Notes under the pieces: generated by a model | Told to the model about the DNA's origin: nothing | The model's input: only the letters and a program-made list of their open reading frames with translations | Databases searched by the model: none | Source of the DNA: Brenneria roseae subsp. roseae | GTDB lineage: Bacteria; Pseudomonadota; Gammaproteobacteria; Enterobacterales; Enterobacteriaceae | DNA: 64,000 nucleotides | Assembly: GCF_003115845.1 (NCBI RefSeq) | Contig: NZ_KZ819026.1 | Location: forward strand, 186,001 to 250,000 | Direction: 5' to 3' | Program-made: the position numbers and the translations under genes | Shown here: positions 9,533-18,713 of the stretch, piece by piece | Numbering within the stretch: position 1 is the first letter of the stretch | How the letters are laid out: each line of letters opens with the position of its first letter

Positions 9533-9575
9533 ACGGGCAACGTTATGTTTCTATCTTGCCCGTCTTATTTTTTTA
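9533..9575 (+). terminator. ompW intrinsic terminator
   Basis: ACGGGCAA (9533-9540) and TTGCCCGT (9556-9563) form a perfect 8-bp stem, followed by CTTATTTTTTTATT. It lies 10 bp after the ompW stop. Confidence 0.85.
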
Positions 9576-9592
9576 TTCGATAACAAACCATA

Positions 9593-9622
9593 AAAAACGG
9601 CGGATTCTTATCCGCCGTTTTT
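9593..9622. terminator. Bidirectional terminator between ompW and trpA
   Basis: AAAAACGGCGGA (9593-9604), loop TTCTTA, TCCGCCGTTTTT (9611-9622): a perfect 12-bp stem with A- and T-tracts, able to act on both strands. It probably ends the leftward trp operon. Confidence 0.85.
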
Positions 9623-9717
9623 GCAGACAGGCAATAACAAACCAATATACCGCACCATGAGATACGCGCCATACCGCAAAGAAACGATATGGCGCCAGGA
9701 GAGGTTACTTTCAGTGC

Positions 9718-10524
9718 TTACGAACGCGTCGCGGCTTTCATTTCGCTGACAAAAGCGTGTAACTGCGACAGCATTTCAGCAGGTTGATGCTGGTTTTTCT
9801 CGATGATCCGCACCACCGCGGAGCCGGAAATGGCACCGGCGGCGCCAGCAGAGAGCGATTCACGAACCTGAGAAGGTTCAGAGATCCCAAATCCCTGAAG
9901 GGGCGGCGCGGCATTATACTCGCGCAATTTAGTGACGAGGTGGTGCAGCGGCAATTGCGCCCGTTTTTCCGCGCCCGTCACGCCGGCACGGGATAACAGA
10001 TAAGTATAACCCCGGCCATAGGAGGCTATTTCGCGTAGCAAATCGTCATCGGCGTTAGGCGGGCAGATAAAGATCGGCGCGATACCATGACGTTGAGCCG
10101 CCGCACGGAAAGGCGCCGACTCTTCCACCGGAACATCGGCAACCAGAACAGAATCAACGCCGACTTCGGCGCAACGCTGATAAAACGCATCAATACCGTT
10201 ACTGAATACCAGATTGGCGTACATCAGCAGACCGATAGGCACATCCGGGTATTTCTGCCGGATTGCGGCCAACATCTCAAAACAGTGGCCTGGTGTTACA
10301 CCGGCGGCAAAAGCGCGGAGCGTGGCATCCTGAATGGTTGGACCGTCTGCCAGCGGGTCCGAGAAAGGAACCCCCAGCTCTAACGCATCGGCGCCAGCCG
10401 CAATCAACGTATCGATAATTTTCAGTGATTGCTCGGGTGATGGATCGCCCAGCGTAACAAAGGGGACAAACGCGCCTTCTTTGTTATCAGACAGACGTTT
10501 GAATAGATGTTGATAGCGCTCCAT
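9718..10524 (-). CDS. trpA: Tryptophan synthase alpha subunit
   Basis: A 268-residue TIM-barrel subunit that cleaves indole-3-glycerol phosphate to indole and glyceraldehyde-3-phosphate and channels indole to TrpB. The catalytic residues are in place: Glu49 and Asp60 in [16 protein letters not shown]. The phosphate-binding [10 protein letters not shown] and GAISGSAVV loops are present. The start overlaps the trpB stop by one base (TAATG), indicating translational coupling. It is the last gene of the trp operon, followed by the terminator at 9593-9622. Confidence 0.98.
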   Translation of the reverse strand: MERYQHLFKRLSDNKEGAFVPFVTLGDPSPEQSLKIIDTLIAAGADALELGVPFSDPLADGPTIQDATLRAFAAGVTPGHCFEMLAAIRQKYPDVPIGLLMYANLVFSNGIDAFYQRCAEVGVDSVLVADVPVEESAPFRAAAQRHGIAPIFICPPNADDDLLREIASYGRGYTYLLSRAGVTGAEKRAQLPLHHLVTKLREYNAAPPLQGFGISEPSQVRESLSAGAAGAISGSAVVRIIEKNQHQPAEMLSQLHAFVSEMKAATRS

Positions 10525-11714
10525 TAAATTTCTCCCCGGTCTTTCAGAATATCGTGAACGGTAAATATGTCTTTATCGCCGCGGCCAGACAGGTTGACCA
10601 CCAGTATTTGTTCTTTCTCCGGCTCTTCTTTGATCATCTTAAGCGCGTAGGCCAGCGCGTGCGCCGATTCCAGTGCCGGAATAATCCCTTCCTGGCGAGA
10701 AAGCGCTTTAAAGGCATCCAGCGCTTCATCATCGGTGATCGAAACATAATCAGCGCGGCCAATACTGTTCAGATAAGCGTGCTGCGGCCCTACGGAAGGG
10801 AAATCCAGACCGGCGGACAGGGAATAAGATTCTTCAATCTGTCCGTCCGAGGTTTGCATCATGGGAGATTTCATACCGAAGTAGATCCCCACGCGCCCAT
10901 GTTTCAACGGCGCCCCGTGTTGTCCCGTTTCAATGCCGAGGCCGGCGGGTTCGACGCCAATCAACCGCACCGACGCATCATCAATGAAGTCGGCAAACAT
11001 GCCAATGGCGTTGGAGCCGCCACCCACGCACGCCAGAACAGCATCCGGCAGCCGGCCTTCTTTTTCCTGCATCTGGGCTTTGGTTTCTTCGCCGATCATC
11101 CGCTGGAATTCACGTACGATGGTCGGATAAGGGTGCGGGCCGGCCGCCGTTCCCAGCAGGTAATGGGAATTCTCATAGCTGCCAGACCAGTCGCGCAGCG
11201 CTTCGTTACAGGCATCCTTCAGCGTGGACGAACCGCTGTGTATGGGGATCACTTCGGCGCCCATCAAACGCATACGGAATACGTTGGGCGATTGGCGTTC
11301 AACGTCCTTGGCCCCCATATAAATGCGGCACTTCAACCCCAGCAGAGCACAGGCCAGCGCGGTAGCGACGCCATGCTGGCCGGCGCCGGTTTCAGCGATG
11401 ATTTCGCTTTTACCCATACGTTTGGCCAACAGCGCCTGGCCCAGAACCTGGTTGGTTTTGTGCGCGCCGCCGTGCAGCAGATCTTCGCGCTTCAGATATA
11501 GCTTGGTGCGCGTTCCCGCCGTCAGGTTTTTGCATAGGGTCAAGGCCGTTGGCCGACCGGCATAGTTTTTCAGCAGATCGAGAAATTCAGCCTGAAAGTC
11601 AGGATCTTGCTGAGCGCTGACAAAAGCTTCTTCCAGTTGACGCAGCGCGGGGATGAGAATCTGCGGGACATACTGTCCGCCGAATTCACCAAAGTAAGGA
11701 TTGAGTAACGTCAT
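10524..11714 (-). CDS. trpB: Tryptophan synthase beta subunit
   Basis: A 396-residue PLP enzyme that joins indole and serine to make tryptophan. The Schiff-base lysine lies in [12 protein letters not shown] (about Lys86), and [12 protein letters not shown] binds the PLP phosphate. The start at 11714 ([13 protein letters not shown]) agrees with E. coli; an in-frame ATG seven codons upstream (MYKDRNI) is rejected because enterobacterial TrpB starts at MTLLNPYF. It follows trpCF with a 45-bp gap and is coupled to trpA by a one-base overlap. Confidence 0.98.
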   Translation of the reverse strand: MTLLNPYFGEFGGQYVPQILIPALRQLEEAFVSAQQDPDFQAEFLDLLKNYAGRPTALTLCKNLTAGTRTKLYLKREDLLHGGAHKTNQVLGQALLAKRMGKSEIIAETGAGQHGVATALACALLGLKCRIYMGAKDVERQSPNVFRMRLMGAEVIPIHSGSSTLKDACNEALRDWSGSYENSHYLLGTAAGPHPYPTIVREFQRMIGEETKAQMQEKEGRLPDAVLACVGGGSNAIGMFADFIDDASVRLIGVEPAGLGIETGQHGAPLKHGRVGIYFGMKSPMMQTSDGQIEESYSLSAGLDFPSVGPQHAYLNSIGRADYVSITDDEALDAFKALSRQEGIIPALESAHALAYALKMIKEEPEKEQILVVNLSGRGDKDIFTVHDILKDRGEI

Positions 11715-11759
11715 AATGTTCCTGTCTTTATACATTTAATAGTGATCGGTATCGTCGGC

Positions 11760-13121
11760 TTATATCGTGCGCAACGCCTTGAAAACAGCCGCAATCTTAT
11801 TCGGATCTTTCTGTCCGGGCTGGCTTTCTACCCCGGAGTTAAAATCCAACCCTATACCGCCGAGCTGAGCTGCCCGTGAACAGTTTTCGGCATTCAATCC
11901 CCCGGCCAGCATGACATTGTCCAGCGACTCGCCATTGAGAACTGACCAGTCAAATGTTTGACCACTTCCGCCCTGAGCATTATCCAGCAAATAGCGATCG
12001 ACATCCCGCAGGTTGCGAACGGGAAGTTCTCCATCCATGCTCAGCGCTTTCCAGATCTGGCAAGATGCGGGCAACTGCTGACGAAGTTGTGAAATGGTTT
12101 GTTGGTTTTCCCGCCCGTGTAGCTGGACGGCGGCTAACTTAAGCTGCCCGGCGATGTTGACAATCTGGTCAACGGGCGCATCGCGGAACACGCCGACATA
12201 GCGAAGCGGGGCGCCGGCGATCACTTTTTCAGCCTGTGACGGATCGACATGTCGCGGGGAGGTTTCCACAAATATCAGGCCGCCGTAAAGTGCTCCGGCA
12301 CGATAAGCCGCCAGCGCATCTTCGGCGCGGGTGAGTCCGCAGACTTTGTTTTCACCCAGAATGACACGTCTTACGGCCATGGTCAGGTCGGGCTCGGACA
12401 TTAATGAACTGCCGATCAGGAAACCATCGGCGAACTGGCTCAACTCACGAATTTGCGCATAGCGATTGATACCTGACTCGCTGATCACCGTCACGCCAGA
12501 TGGCAGACGTGGCGCCAGTGTCCGGGTACGGTTGAGATCGATAGACAGATCGCGCAAATTTCGGTTGTTGATCCCGACCACGCGAGCTTCAAGCTGAATC
12601 GCTCTCTGTAACTCTTCTTCATTACTGACTTCGGTCAACACTCCCAGTTTCAGGCTATGCGCGACGTCGGACAACTGCCGATACCGATCGTCATCAAGCA
12701 CCGATAGCATCAGCAAAATCGCATCGGCCTGATAGTAACGCGCCAGATAAATCTGGTAGGGTGAAATGATGAAATCCTTGCACAGTACCGGTTGTGACAC
12801 CGCCGCGCTGACCAACGGCAGGAACGAAAAATCGCCCTGAAAATATTTCTCATCGGTCAGCACAGAAATGGCCGAGGCGTAGTCCTGATAAACCCGTGCA
12901 ATGGCGACGGGGTCGAAATCATGACGAATCAGCCCTTTTGACGGTGAAGCTTTTTTACATTCCAGAATAAACGCCGGTTTATTATGTCGCAGAGCCTGAT
13001 AAAAATCACGCTGACTTGGCACGATCTCATGCTGAAAAGTAGACAGCGGCTGTTTTTGCTGGCGCGCTTCAACCCATAAGGCTTTATCACGCACTATTTT
13101 ATTCAGAACGGTTTCCTGCAT
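11760..13121 (-). CDS. trpCF: Fused indole-3-glycerol-phosphate synthase / phosphoribosylanthranilate isomerase
   Basis: A 453-residue bifunctional enzyme catalysing two consecutive steps of tryptophan synthesis. The N-terminal half (about 1-255) is the TrpC barrel, with CKKASPSKG and the LCKDFIISPYQI strand. The C-terminal half (about 256-453) is the TrpF isomerase, starting KVCGLTRAEDA with its catalytic Cys and ending LDFNSGVES. The start MQETVLNKIV at 13121 is preceded by GAGGATAAC; an upstream in-frame start would overlap the trpD reading frame and is rejected. The gap to trpD is 7 bp. Confidence 0.97.
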   Translation of the reverse strand: MQETVLNKIVRDKALWVEARQQKQPLSTFQHEIVPSQRDFYQALRHNKPAFILECKKASPSKGLIRHDFDPVAIARVYQDYASAISVLTDEKYFQGDFSFLPLVSAAVSQPVLCKDFIISPYQIYLARYYQADAILLMLSVLDDDRYRQLSDVAHSLKLGVLTEVSNEEELQRAIQLEARVVGINNRNLRDLSIDLNRTRTLAPRLPSGVTVISESGINRYAQIRELSQFADGFLIGSSLMSEPDLTMAVRRVILGENKVCGLTRAEDALAAYRAGALYGGLIFVETSPRHVDPSQAEKVIAGAPLRYVGVFRDAPVDQIVNIAGQLKLAAVQLHGRENQQTISQLRQQLPASCQIWKALSMDGELPVRNLRDVDRYLLDNAQGGSGQTFDWSVLNGESLDNVMLAGGLNAENCSRAAQLGGIGLDFNSGVESQPGQKDPNKIAAVFKALRTI

Positions 13122-13128
13122 GACTTCG

Positions 13129-14145
13129 TTATCCTCTGGCAGACAGGTCAATAACACGCTGATAAACCTGTCCACTATGTATGACTTCCAGCGCCTGTTG
13201 CGCATTCTGACGCAGATTCTCCTGCCCGAACAACCGCATTAATAATGCGACGTTGGCGGCGACGGCGGCGCCATGCGCGCGCTCGCCTTTACCTTGTAGC
13301 AGAGCGGCCAGAATGTCACGATTTTCTTCCGGGGTTCCGCCCTGCAATGACGATAGCGAATAGCTGTCCAGACCGAAATCCTTGTGCGTCAATTCGTAAG
13401 TTTCAATCTCGCCATTATTGAGTTCGGCAACCTGCGTTGGCGCATGAATGGCGACTTCATCCATCCCGCCGCCGTGAACCACGGCGGCACGTTGATAACC
13501 CAGCACACGCAGCGTTTCGGCGATAGGGCGAACCAGCGCCGGACTATAGACGCCGATCAGCGCCAGCGGCGGTCGGGCCGGATTGACCAGCGGGCCCAGT
13601 ACATTGAATACCGTGCGGGTTTTCAACTGCTGACGTACCGGCGCCGCATGACGGAACCCCAGATGATATTGCGGGGCGAACAGAAAACAGACGCCTAAAT
13701 CATCCAGTGCCTGGCGAGAGGTCTGCGCAGACATGTCGAGTTTGATGCCAAACGCCGCCAGCAAATCGGATGACCCTGAGCGGCTGGATACACTGCGGTT
13801 ACCGTGTTTGGCCACTTTCAGACCGCAACTGGCCGCGACAAAAGCGCTGGCTGTTGAAATATTAATGCTGTTGGTGCCATCGCCCCCGGTGCCGACGATG
13901 TCGGCAAACAAATAATCCGGCCGGGGGAAAGGCTGGGCATCAGCCAGTAACGCCGCCGCCGCGCCCGCGATCTCATCAGGGTGTTCGCCACGAACTTTCA
14001 TACTGATTAACGCCGCGGCCAATTGGCTGGCTTCCAGTTCACCGTGAATAACCGCGGTAAACAGGTCCTGGCTTTCCTGGCGGCTGATGTTTTCAGCCCG
14101 GTATAATTTTTCCAGTGTGTTTTGCAAGGGGAAAGTATTTTGCAT
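13129..14145 (-). CDS. trpD: Anthranilate phosphoribosyltransferase
   Basis: A 338-residue enzyme that adds phosphoribose from PRPP to anthranilate. The PRPP/anthranilate signature [20 protein letters not shown] is at about 86-105, followed by [15 protein letters not shown] and HGGGMDEVA. In E. coli this domain is fused behind TrpG. Here it is free-standing, as in Serratia, Yersinia and soft-rot bacteria. It lies 14 bp after trpG and 7 bp before trpCF, so it is translated within the same operon message. Confidence 0.98.
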   Translation of the reverse strand: MQNTFPLQNTLEKLYRAENISRQESQDLFTAVIHGELEASQLAAALISMKVRGEHPDEIAGAAAALLADAQPFPRPDYLFADIVGTGGDGTNSINISTASAFVAASCGLKVAKHGNRSVSSRSGSSDLLAAFGIKLDMSAQTSRQALDDLGVCFLFAPQYHLGFRHAAPVRQQLKTRTVFNVLGPLVNPARPPLALIGVYSPALVRPIAETLRVLGYQRAAVVHGGGMDEVAIHAPTQVAELNNGEIETYELTHKDFGLDSYSLSSLQGGTPEENRDILAALLQGKGERAHGAAVAANVALLMRLFGQENLRQNAQQALEVIHSGQVYQRVIDLSARG

Positions 14146-14159
14146 GATAGCGGTCTTCC

Positions 14160-14738
14160 TTAAGCCAAAGCCCAGTTCAGCGTTTGTTCGAGCAGACGCG
14201 CGCCGTGGGTGGTTAAAATTGATTCAGGATGAAATTGGAAACCACAAACGCGGTCGGCATCATTCCGCACGGCCATGACCATGTTATTGAAACGCGCGTT
14301 GACTGTCAGCGTTGAGGGAATATTGCTGCCAACCAGCGAGTGATAGCGGGCGACCGGCAGAGGCGATGGTAATCCGTTGAACATGCCTAATCCGTCATGA
14401 TCGATAGCGGAAGCTTTGCCATGCAGAATTTCCCCGGCCTGGCCGACGTGGCCGCCATAGGCTTCAACAATGGCCTGATGACCGAGGCAGATGCCGATAA
14501 TCGGCAATCTGCCGCGCAGACGTTGCAGCAGTTGCGGCATACAGCCTGCGTCTGCCGGGGTGCCGGGGCCGGGGGAAAGCATCAGCACGGGTTTTTCCAT
14601 TTGCTGTAGGCGTTCAATAATGACCTCGGCAGGTATCTGGTTGCGGTAAATCACCACATTGTGTCCGCTGGCGCGCAACTGATCCACCAGGTTGTAGGTA
14701 AAGGAGTCGATATTATCGAGCAGTAGGATATCGGCCAT
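14160..14738 (-). CDS. trpG: Anthranilate synthase glutamine amidotransferase subunit
   Basis: A 192-residue class I amidotransferase that supplies ammonia from glutamine to TrpE. The nucleophile Cys84 sits in [11 protein letters not shown], and the partner His-Glu is in [10 protein letters not shown] near residue 172. The protein ends right after the domain (NWALA), so it is an unfused TrpG. Its ATG overlaps the trpE stop by one base, a common arrangement for stoichiometric expression of the E and G subunits. Confidence 0.98.
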   Translation of the reverse strand: MADILLLDNIDSFTYNLVDQLRASGHNVVIYRNQIPAEVIIERLQQMEKPVLMLSPGPGTPADAGCMPQLLQRLRGRLPIIGICLGHQAIVEAYGGHVGQAGEILHGKASAIDHDGLGMFNGLPSPLPVARYHSLVGSNIPSTLTVNARFNNMVMAVRNDADRVCGFQFHPESILTTHGARLLEQTLNWALA

Positions 14739-16300
14739 TAGAACATCTCCTTTGCATTATGCGCGCTGGCAATGGCCCGCAGGACCGCCCGGGCTTTATT
14801 ACGTGTTTCATCGGCTTCCGCCTGTGGATTCGAGTCGAGAACGACCCCGGCGCCCGCCTGAACGGTGGCGATGCCATCTTCAACGTAGGCGGAGCGGATA
14901 ACGATGCAGGTATCCAAATCGCCATGCGCGGTGAAATAACCAACGGCGCCGCCATAGCTGCCGCGACGGGTTTTCTCGCTCCCGGCGATCAACTGCATGG
15001 CGCGGACTTTCGGCGCGCCGCTTAGCGTCCCCATGTTCATACAGGCACGGTAGGCGTGCAGCACGTCCAAATCTTCCCGTAGCGTACCGACGACGCGGGA
15101 AACCAGATGCATAACGAAGGAATAACGATCCACTTTGGTCAGATCGGCGACGTAACGGCTGCCTGGATGACAGATTCGCGCCAGATCGTTGCGCGCTAAA
15201 TCGACCAGCATCAGGTGTTCCGCCAATTCTTTATGATCGGTGCGCATTTCCAGTTCAATACGGCTGTCGAGATCGCGATCCAGTGAACCATCCGCACGAC
15301 GACCGCGAGGACGCGTGCCTGCAATCGGGTAAATTTCAATCTGGCGGCTGTCCGCATCATATTTCAATGAGCTTTCCGGCGAGGCGCCGAACAGGGTGAA
15401 GTCCTGATCCTGCATAAAAAACATATACGGGCTGGGATTATTGTCTTTCAGTGTTTGATAGGCCGCCAGCGGGGAGGGGCAGGGTAATGAGAAGCGTCGT
15501 GACGGCACTACCTGGAAAATTTCACCAATGCGGATAGCCTGTTGCATCTGGCTGACGACTTCGCCAAAGGCTTCGTCGCTCTGATTACAGTTCAACGTCA
15601 TACTTTCAATTGACTGGCACGGCAGCGCCGGTGCCGGGTGAGTCAACTGCTGCTGCAACTGTTCCAGACGGTGTTGCAGGCGTTGGCGTTCAGCATTATC
15701 CGGCGTAAACAGGCTAGCCTGTAGTTTGGTGACATGTTGTTGATGGTCGAGAATCAATAACGTTTCCGCCAGATAGAAACAGAAGTCCGGGCAGCGTTGT
15801 TGCTGACTCAGCGCCGGCAGCGATTCAAAACCGGCGACCAGGTCGTATGCAAACAGTCCGCCGAGAAACATCGCTTCCCGCTCGTCTTTAGGACAATCGA
15901 CCAACGTCAGAATCTGACGTAAGGCATCAAAGACGGACAATGAACGCAGTCGCGCATCTTCATCCTGAAGCGTATCGGCTTCGGGAAATGTCAGTTCTCG
16001 TCCGTTCGGATGTGGTTCATTACGAATGTCGGCGGGTAGCGCGGCATCCAGCAAAGGAAGCAAGGCTGCGCCGTTTGCCGTCAGCGCCTGTACTGAAACC
16101 AACGGGCCCAGTGCGGTAATACGCAAGGCGCTATCGACGATTAACAGGCTTTGCAGATTTTCTTTGCTGTCAATTTCTGCGGATTCCAGCAGCAGCGTCG
16201 ATGGTCTGGCGCCGCACAGCTGATGGAAAATGGCGCTGGGGTCGTTTCGATACACGGCCTCGGTACGCAGCAGTTCCAGTGTTGGTTTTGTTGTTTGCAT
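14738..16300 (-). CDS. trpE: Anthranilate synthase component I
   Basis: A 520-residue chorismate-using enzyme making anthranilate. The start at 16300 ([17 protein letters not shown]) is preceded by AGGTAG and matches E. coli TrpE. An open frame upstream to about 16495 runs through the leader and attenuator and is not coding. The LLLES element (from about residue 39) is the tryptophan feedback site. The chorismate-binding half carries [33 protein letters not shown] and [13 protein letters not shown]. First structural gene of the trp operon; regulated by TrpR and attenuation. Confidence 0.97.
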   Translation of the reverse strand: MQTTKPTLELLRTEAVYRNDPSAIFHQLCGARPSTLLLESAEIDSKENLQSLLIVDSALRITALGPLVSVQALTANGAALLPLLDAALPADIRNEPHPNGRELTFPEADTLQDEDARLRSLSVFDALRQILTLVDCPKDEREAMFLGGLFAYDLVAGFESLPALSQQQRCPDFCFYLAETLLILDHQQHVTKLQASLFTPDNAERQRLQHRLEQLQQQLTHPAPALPCQSIESMTLNCNQSDEAFGEVVSQMQQAIRIGEIFQVVPSRRFSLPCPSPLAAYQTLKDNNPSPYMFFMQDQDFTLFGASPESSLKYDADSRQIEIYPIAGTRPRGRRADGSLDRDLDSRIELEMRTDHKELAEHLMLVDLARNDLARICHPGSRYVADLTKVDRYSFVMHLVSRVVGTLREDLDVLHAYRACMNMGTLSGAPKVRAMQLIAGSEKTRRGSYGGAVGYFTAHGDLDTCIVIRSAYVEDGIATVQAGAGVVLDSNPQAEADETRNKARAVLRAIASAHNAKEMF

Positions 16301-16323
16301 TATTGCTACCTGTATCAATGTGT

Positions 16324-16394
16324 CCATAAAAAACACTCGGGGGTTTTTCAACGTCGCTTGCGACGGCCCAAAGGGTGATGGATAAATAGCCCGT
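16324..16394 (-). repeat. Dispersed palindromic repeat, copy 1, in the trp leader
   Basis: Read leftward: GGGCTAT, a variable segment, then GGGCCGTCGCAAGCGACG, TTGAAAAAC and TTTTTTAT. This order and much of the sequence match the copies at 21260-21339 and 43606-43683. It lies between the trp attenuator (16397-16422) and the trpE ribosome site. Its last module, a GC-cored hairpin with a T-run in copy 2, is decayed here to an AT-only stem around CCCCGAGT. Confidence 0.75.
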
Positions 16395-16396
16395 AT

Positions 16397-16422
16397 AAAA
16401 AAAGCCCGCTGGATAAGCGGGC
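16397..16422 (-). terminator. trp attenuator (leader terminator)
   Basis: Read leftward: GCCCGCT, loop TATCC, AGCGGGC (16422-16404), followed by seven T (16403-16397). The first arm can instead pair with CGCGGGT inside the trpL reading frame (about 16475-16469), the antiterminator. This is the standard enterobacterial attenuation layout. Confidence 0.9.
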
Positions 16423-16461
16423 CTGGGAATATCTGCATGTCGTGATAATAGCTATGCGTGA

Positions 16462-16524
16462 TTACTCCACCCGCGACAGGGAAGAGCGCCACCAACCAAG
16501 TTTCATCGTCTTTTGCATAGTCAT
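16462..16524 (-). CDS. trpL: trp operon leader peptide
   Basis: A short reading frame ahead of the attenuator encoding [20 protein letters not shown]. The tandem Trp codons at positions 11-12 and the following Arg-Ser match the GWWRTS core of other TrpL peptides. Ribosome stalling at these codons when charged tRNA-Trp is scarce favours the antiterminator and lets RNA polymerase reach trpE. Several in-frame ATGs exist (16533, 16530, 16524, 16518). I chose 16524 because GTGAG lies about nine bases upstream; the exact start is uncertain. It is longer than the 14-residue E. coli peptide. Confidence 0.85.
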   Translation of the reverse strand: MTMQKTMKLGWWRSSLSRVE

Positions 16525-16556
16525 TATCATCATCTCACGATCTGTGTGCTGAGCTT

Positions 16557-16592
16557 GCGTACTAGTTAACTGGTTCGCGTGGCAAAAGTCAA
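16557..16592 (-). promoter_or_regulatory. trp promoter and TrpR operator
   Basis: Read leftward: -35 TTGACT (16592-16587), a 17-bp spacer, -10 TTAACT (16569-16564). The -10 lies inside CGAACCAGTTAACTAGTACG, which differs by one base from the E. coli trp operator. TrpR with bound tryptophan would block polymerase here. Confidence 0.92.
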
Positions 16593-16797
16593 CAACAGGA
16601 ATAACATTATTTTATTGGACCGGGCAATAGTTTGGTTAGCCGCGTAGCGGTCGTCGAGGAAATGAATCTTATTTACCCTTTTACGCAGGTTAATGGCATC
16701 ATGCCGTCTTGGCGTTTGTTGACCCGATTAGATATCAGGAAAAATTTGCCATCGGTTTCTGCCTGCTTAAGCGGGTGATGAACGTACTCCGCCAGTC

Positions 16798-17685
16798 ATG
16801 GATATATTTGTGCCAGAAGAATCTCAATCAATTTTGTCATCGTTTCCGCTCTATGACCTGCATAGCCATACTACTGCGTCAGACGGTTTATTGACGCCTT
16901 CCGAACTGGTCGCCCGTGCCGTCGCGATGCGTGTGAATGTTCTGGCTATTACCGATCACGATACCACCACCGGACTGGCGGAGGCCCGGCGGTCTATTGA
17001 TAACCACCGATTGCCGCTGCGGCTTGTTGCCGGCGTGGAGATTTCCACGCTGTGGGAAAACCATGAAATTCATATCGTGGGACTGGGGATGGATGTTGAT
17101 CACCCGGCTCTGTGTGCGCTTTTACAGCAGCAGGGGCAGTCAAGGCTGGCACGGGCAGAGCAAATTGCTATCCGGCTGGAAAAAGCCCGCATCCCTGATG
17201 CGTTTGCCGGTGCCTGCCGGTTGGCGCCGGGCGGTCAGATCACCCGCGCGCATTTTGCCCGCTATCTGGTTGAGCTTGGTGTTGCACCGAATATCAATCA
17301 GGTATTCAAAAAATATCTGGCGAAAGGGAAAACCGGTTACGTTCCGCCACAGTGGTGTACAATAAAGCAAGCGATTGATGCCATTCATCAATCTGGTGGT
17401 GTTGCGGTGTTGGCCCACCCAGGGCGTTACGACCTGACGGCCAAATGGCTGAAGCGTCTGTTAAGTACATTTGCCGAGAATGGCGGGCAGGCCATGGAAG
17501 TGGCGCAATGCCAGCAGGCGCCGGATGAACGTACCCAGCTTGCTCGTTATGCCAGAGATTTTCATCTGATGGGGTCGCAAGGGTCTGATTTCCATCAACC
17601 TTGCGCCTGGATTGAGCTAGGGCGGAAATTGTGGCTGCCTGCCGATGTTGAGCCCGTCTGGCAACACCCGGCTTTGGCGCAGTAA
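16798..17685 (+). CDS. rnm: RNase AM (PHP-domain 5'-3' exonuclease)
   Basis: A 295-residue PHP-family phosphoesterase, formerly YciV/TrpH. In E. coli it degrades short RNAs 5' to 3' and matures the 5' ends of rRNAs. The PHP metal motifs are visible: YDLHSHTTASDG near residue 19, ITDHDTTTG near 51, GVEIST, VLAHPGRY and SQGSDFHQP. It is divergent from the trp operon with about 200 bp between them, as in E. coli. The first 15 residues differ from E. coli and the exact start is less certain than the rest. Confidence 0.93.
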   Translation: MDIFVPEESQSILSSFPLYDLHSHTTASDGLLTPSELVARAVAMRVNVLAITDHDTTTGLAEARRSIDNHRLPLRLVAGVEISTLWENHEIHIVGLGMDVDHPALCALLQQQGQSRLARAEQIAIRLEKARIPDAFAGACRLAPGGQITRAHFARYLVELGVAPNINQVFKKYLAKGKTGYVPPQWCTIKQAIDAIHQSGGVAVLAHPGRYDLTAKWLKRLLSTFAENGGQAMEVAQCQQAPDERTQLARYARDFHLMGSQGSDFHQPCAWIELGRKLWLPADVEPVWQHPALAQ

Positions 17686-17859
17686 CGGCGACGATCGAAT
17701 GTGAGTCATTATCCCATAACCGGCTTGGCAACCACGCGTAAATAACGTGTTGGAATAATCATGCCCTAAAATAACCAGCACCATAACGATCCAATATTTG
17801 TACGACTACGCGGGGCGCTGAAGGCGTACACCGGTATTTCAGAAGCACGAGGTAGTGTC

Positions 17860-18480
17860 ATGAGTCAGTTTTTCTATATCCATCCGCAGAATCCACAACC
17901 GCGATTGATTACGCAATCCGTGGATTTTCTGCATAAAGGTGGAGTCATTGTCTATCCCACCGATTCCGGTTATGCACTGGGATGTATGCTGGGCGACAAG
18001 AACGCGATGGAGCGTATCTGCCGAATCCGCTCACTGGACAGCAACCACAACTTTACATTGATGTGCCGCGATCTGTCTGAGCTGTCGACTTATGCCTATG
18101 TTGATAATGCCGCATTTCGCCTGATTAAAAACAATACGCCGGGCAACTACACCTTCATTCTGAAGGCGACCAAAGAGGTTCCCCGCCGCCTGATGAATGA
18201 AAAGCGCAAGACGATTGGGTTGCGCGTGCCGTCCAATCCCATTGCGCTGTCATTGCTGGCCGCACTGAATGAGCCGCTTATGTCTACCACGCTGATGTTG
18301 CCGGGCAATGATTTTGCCGAATCCGATCCGGAAGAAATTCAGGACACGCTGGGCAAACAGGTGGATTTGATCATTCACGGCGGTTTTCTTGGGCAGCAGC
18401 CAACCACCGTGATTGATTTAACCGAGTCGTCGCCGCAGATTGTCCGTGAAGGCACCGGGGATGTGACGCCGTTTCAGTAA
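17860..18480 (+). CDS. yciO: YciO, Sua5/YrdC-type protein
   Basis: A 206-residue protein of the YrdC/Sua5 fold: GGVIVYPTDSGYALGC at about 28-43 is the nucleotide/RNA-binding entry motif, followed by KNAMERICRIRSLD and the NYTFILKATKEVPRR block. Relatives make threonylcarbamoyl-AMP for the t6A modification of tRNA. E. coli YciO is a weak paralogue of the essential TsaC, with uncertain function. An ACGAGG ribosome site precedes the ATG. It lies between rnm and rluB, as in E. coli. Confidence 0.95.
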   Translation: MSQFFYIHPQNPQPRLITQSVDFLHKGGVIVYPTDSGYALGCMLGDKNAMERICRIRSLDSNHNFTLMCRDLSELSTYAYVDNAAFRLIKNNTPGNYTFILKATKEVPRRLMNEKRKTIGLRVPSNPIALSLLAALNEPLMSTTLMLPGNDFAESDPEEIQDTLGKQVDLIIHGGFLGQQPTTVIDLTESSPQIVREGTGDVTPFQ

Positions 18481-18600
18481 TCGTTAACTCATCATCGGGC
18501 TGATTGATGGAGGGATAGCGACAACATCCCGTTGCTGGAATGCCGCGTTGCTCTGTCCGCCCAACAATAACAATTAGGATACAAATGGCGCGAATCTCTG

Positions 18601-18606
18601 TATAAT
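18601..18606 (+). promoter_or_regulatory. -10 element upstream of rluB
   Basis: A consensus TATAAT in the context CTCTGTATAATCGCGCC, 108 bp before the rluB ATG. No good -35 was seen at 17-bp spacing. Confidence 0.5.
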
Positions 18607-18639
18607 CGCGCCAGCATTTTTTATGACATCTTATTTTCA

Positions 18640-18671
18640 CATAACTCACTGAATTATAATAGTGAGTTATG
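18640..18671. repeat. Perfect 11-bp inverted repeat in the rluB leader
   Basis: CATAACTCACT (18640-18650) and AGTGAGTTATG (18661-18671) flank a 10-base spacer that itself ends in TATAAT (18655-18660). It lies 42 bp before the rluB start, downstream of the TATAAT at 18601. It could be an RNA hairpin or a repressor site. Confidence 0.65.
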
Positions 18672-18713
18672 TTCCCCCCGACGCCTGGGAAGGCGACACT
18701 CAGAGGTTGCTCG

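Noticed and set aside
10554-11501. 315-codon open frame antisense to trpB
   Set aside because: It mirrors trpB codons on the opposite strand; high-GC third positions create long antisense frames. No family resemblance.
16301-16495. In-frame extension of trpE upstream of 16300
   Set aside because: It runs through the repeat, the attenuator and part of trpL; the homologous start [11 protein letters not shown] with a ribosome site is at 16300.
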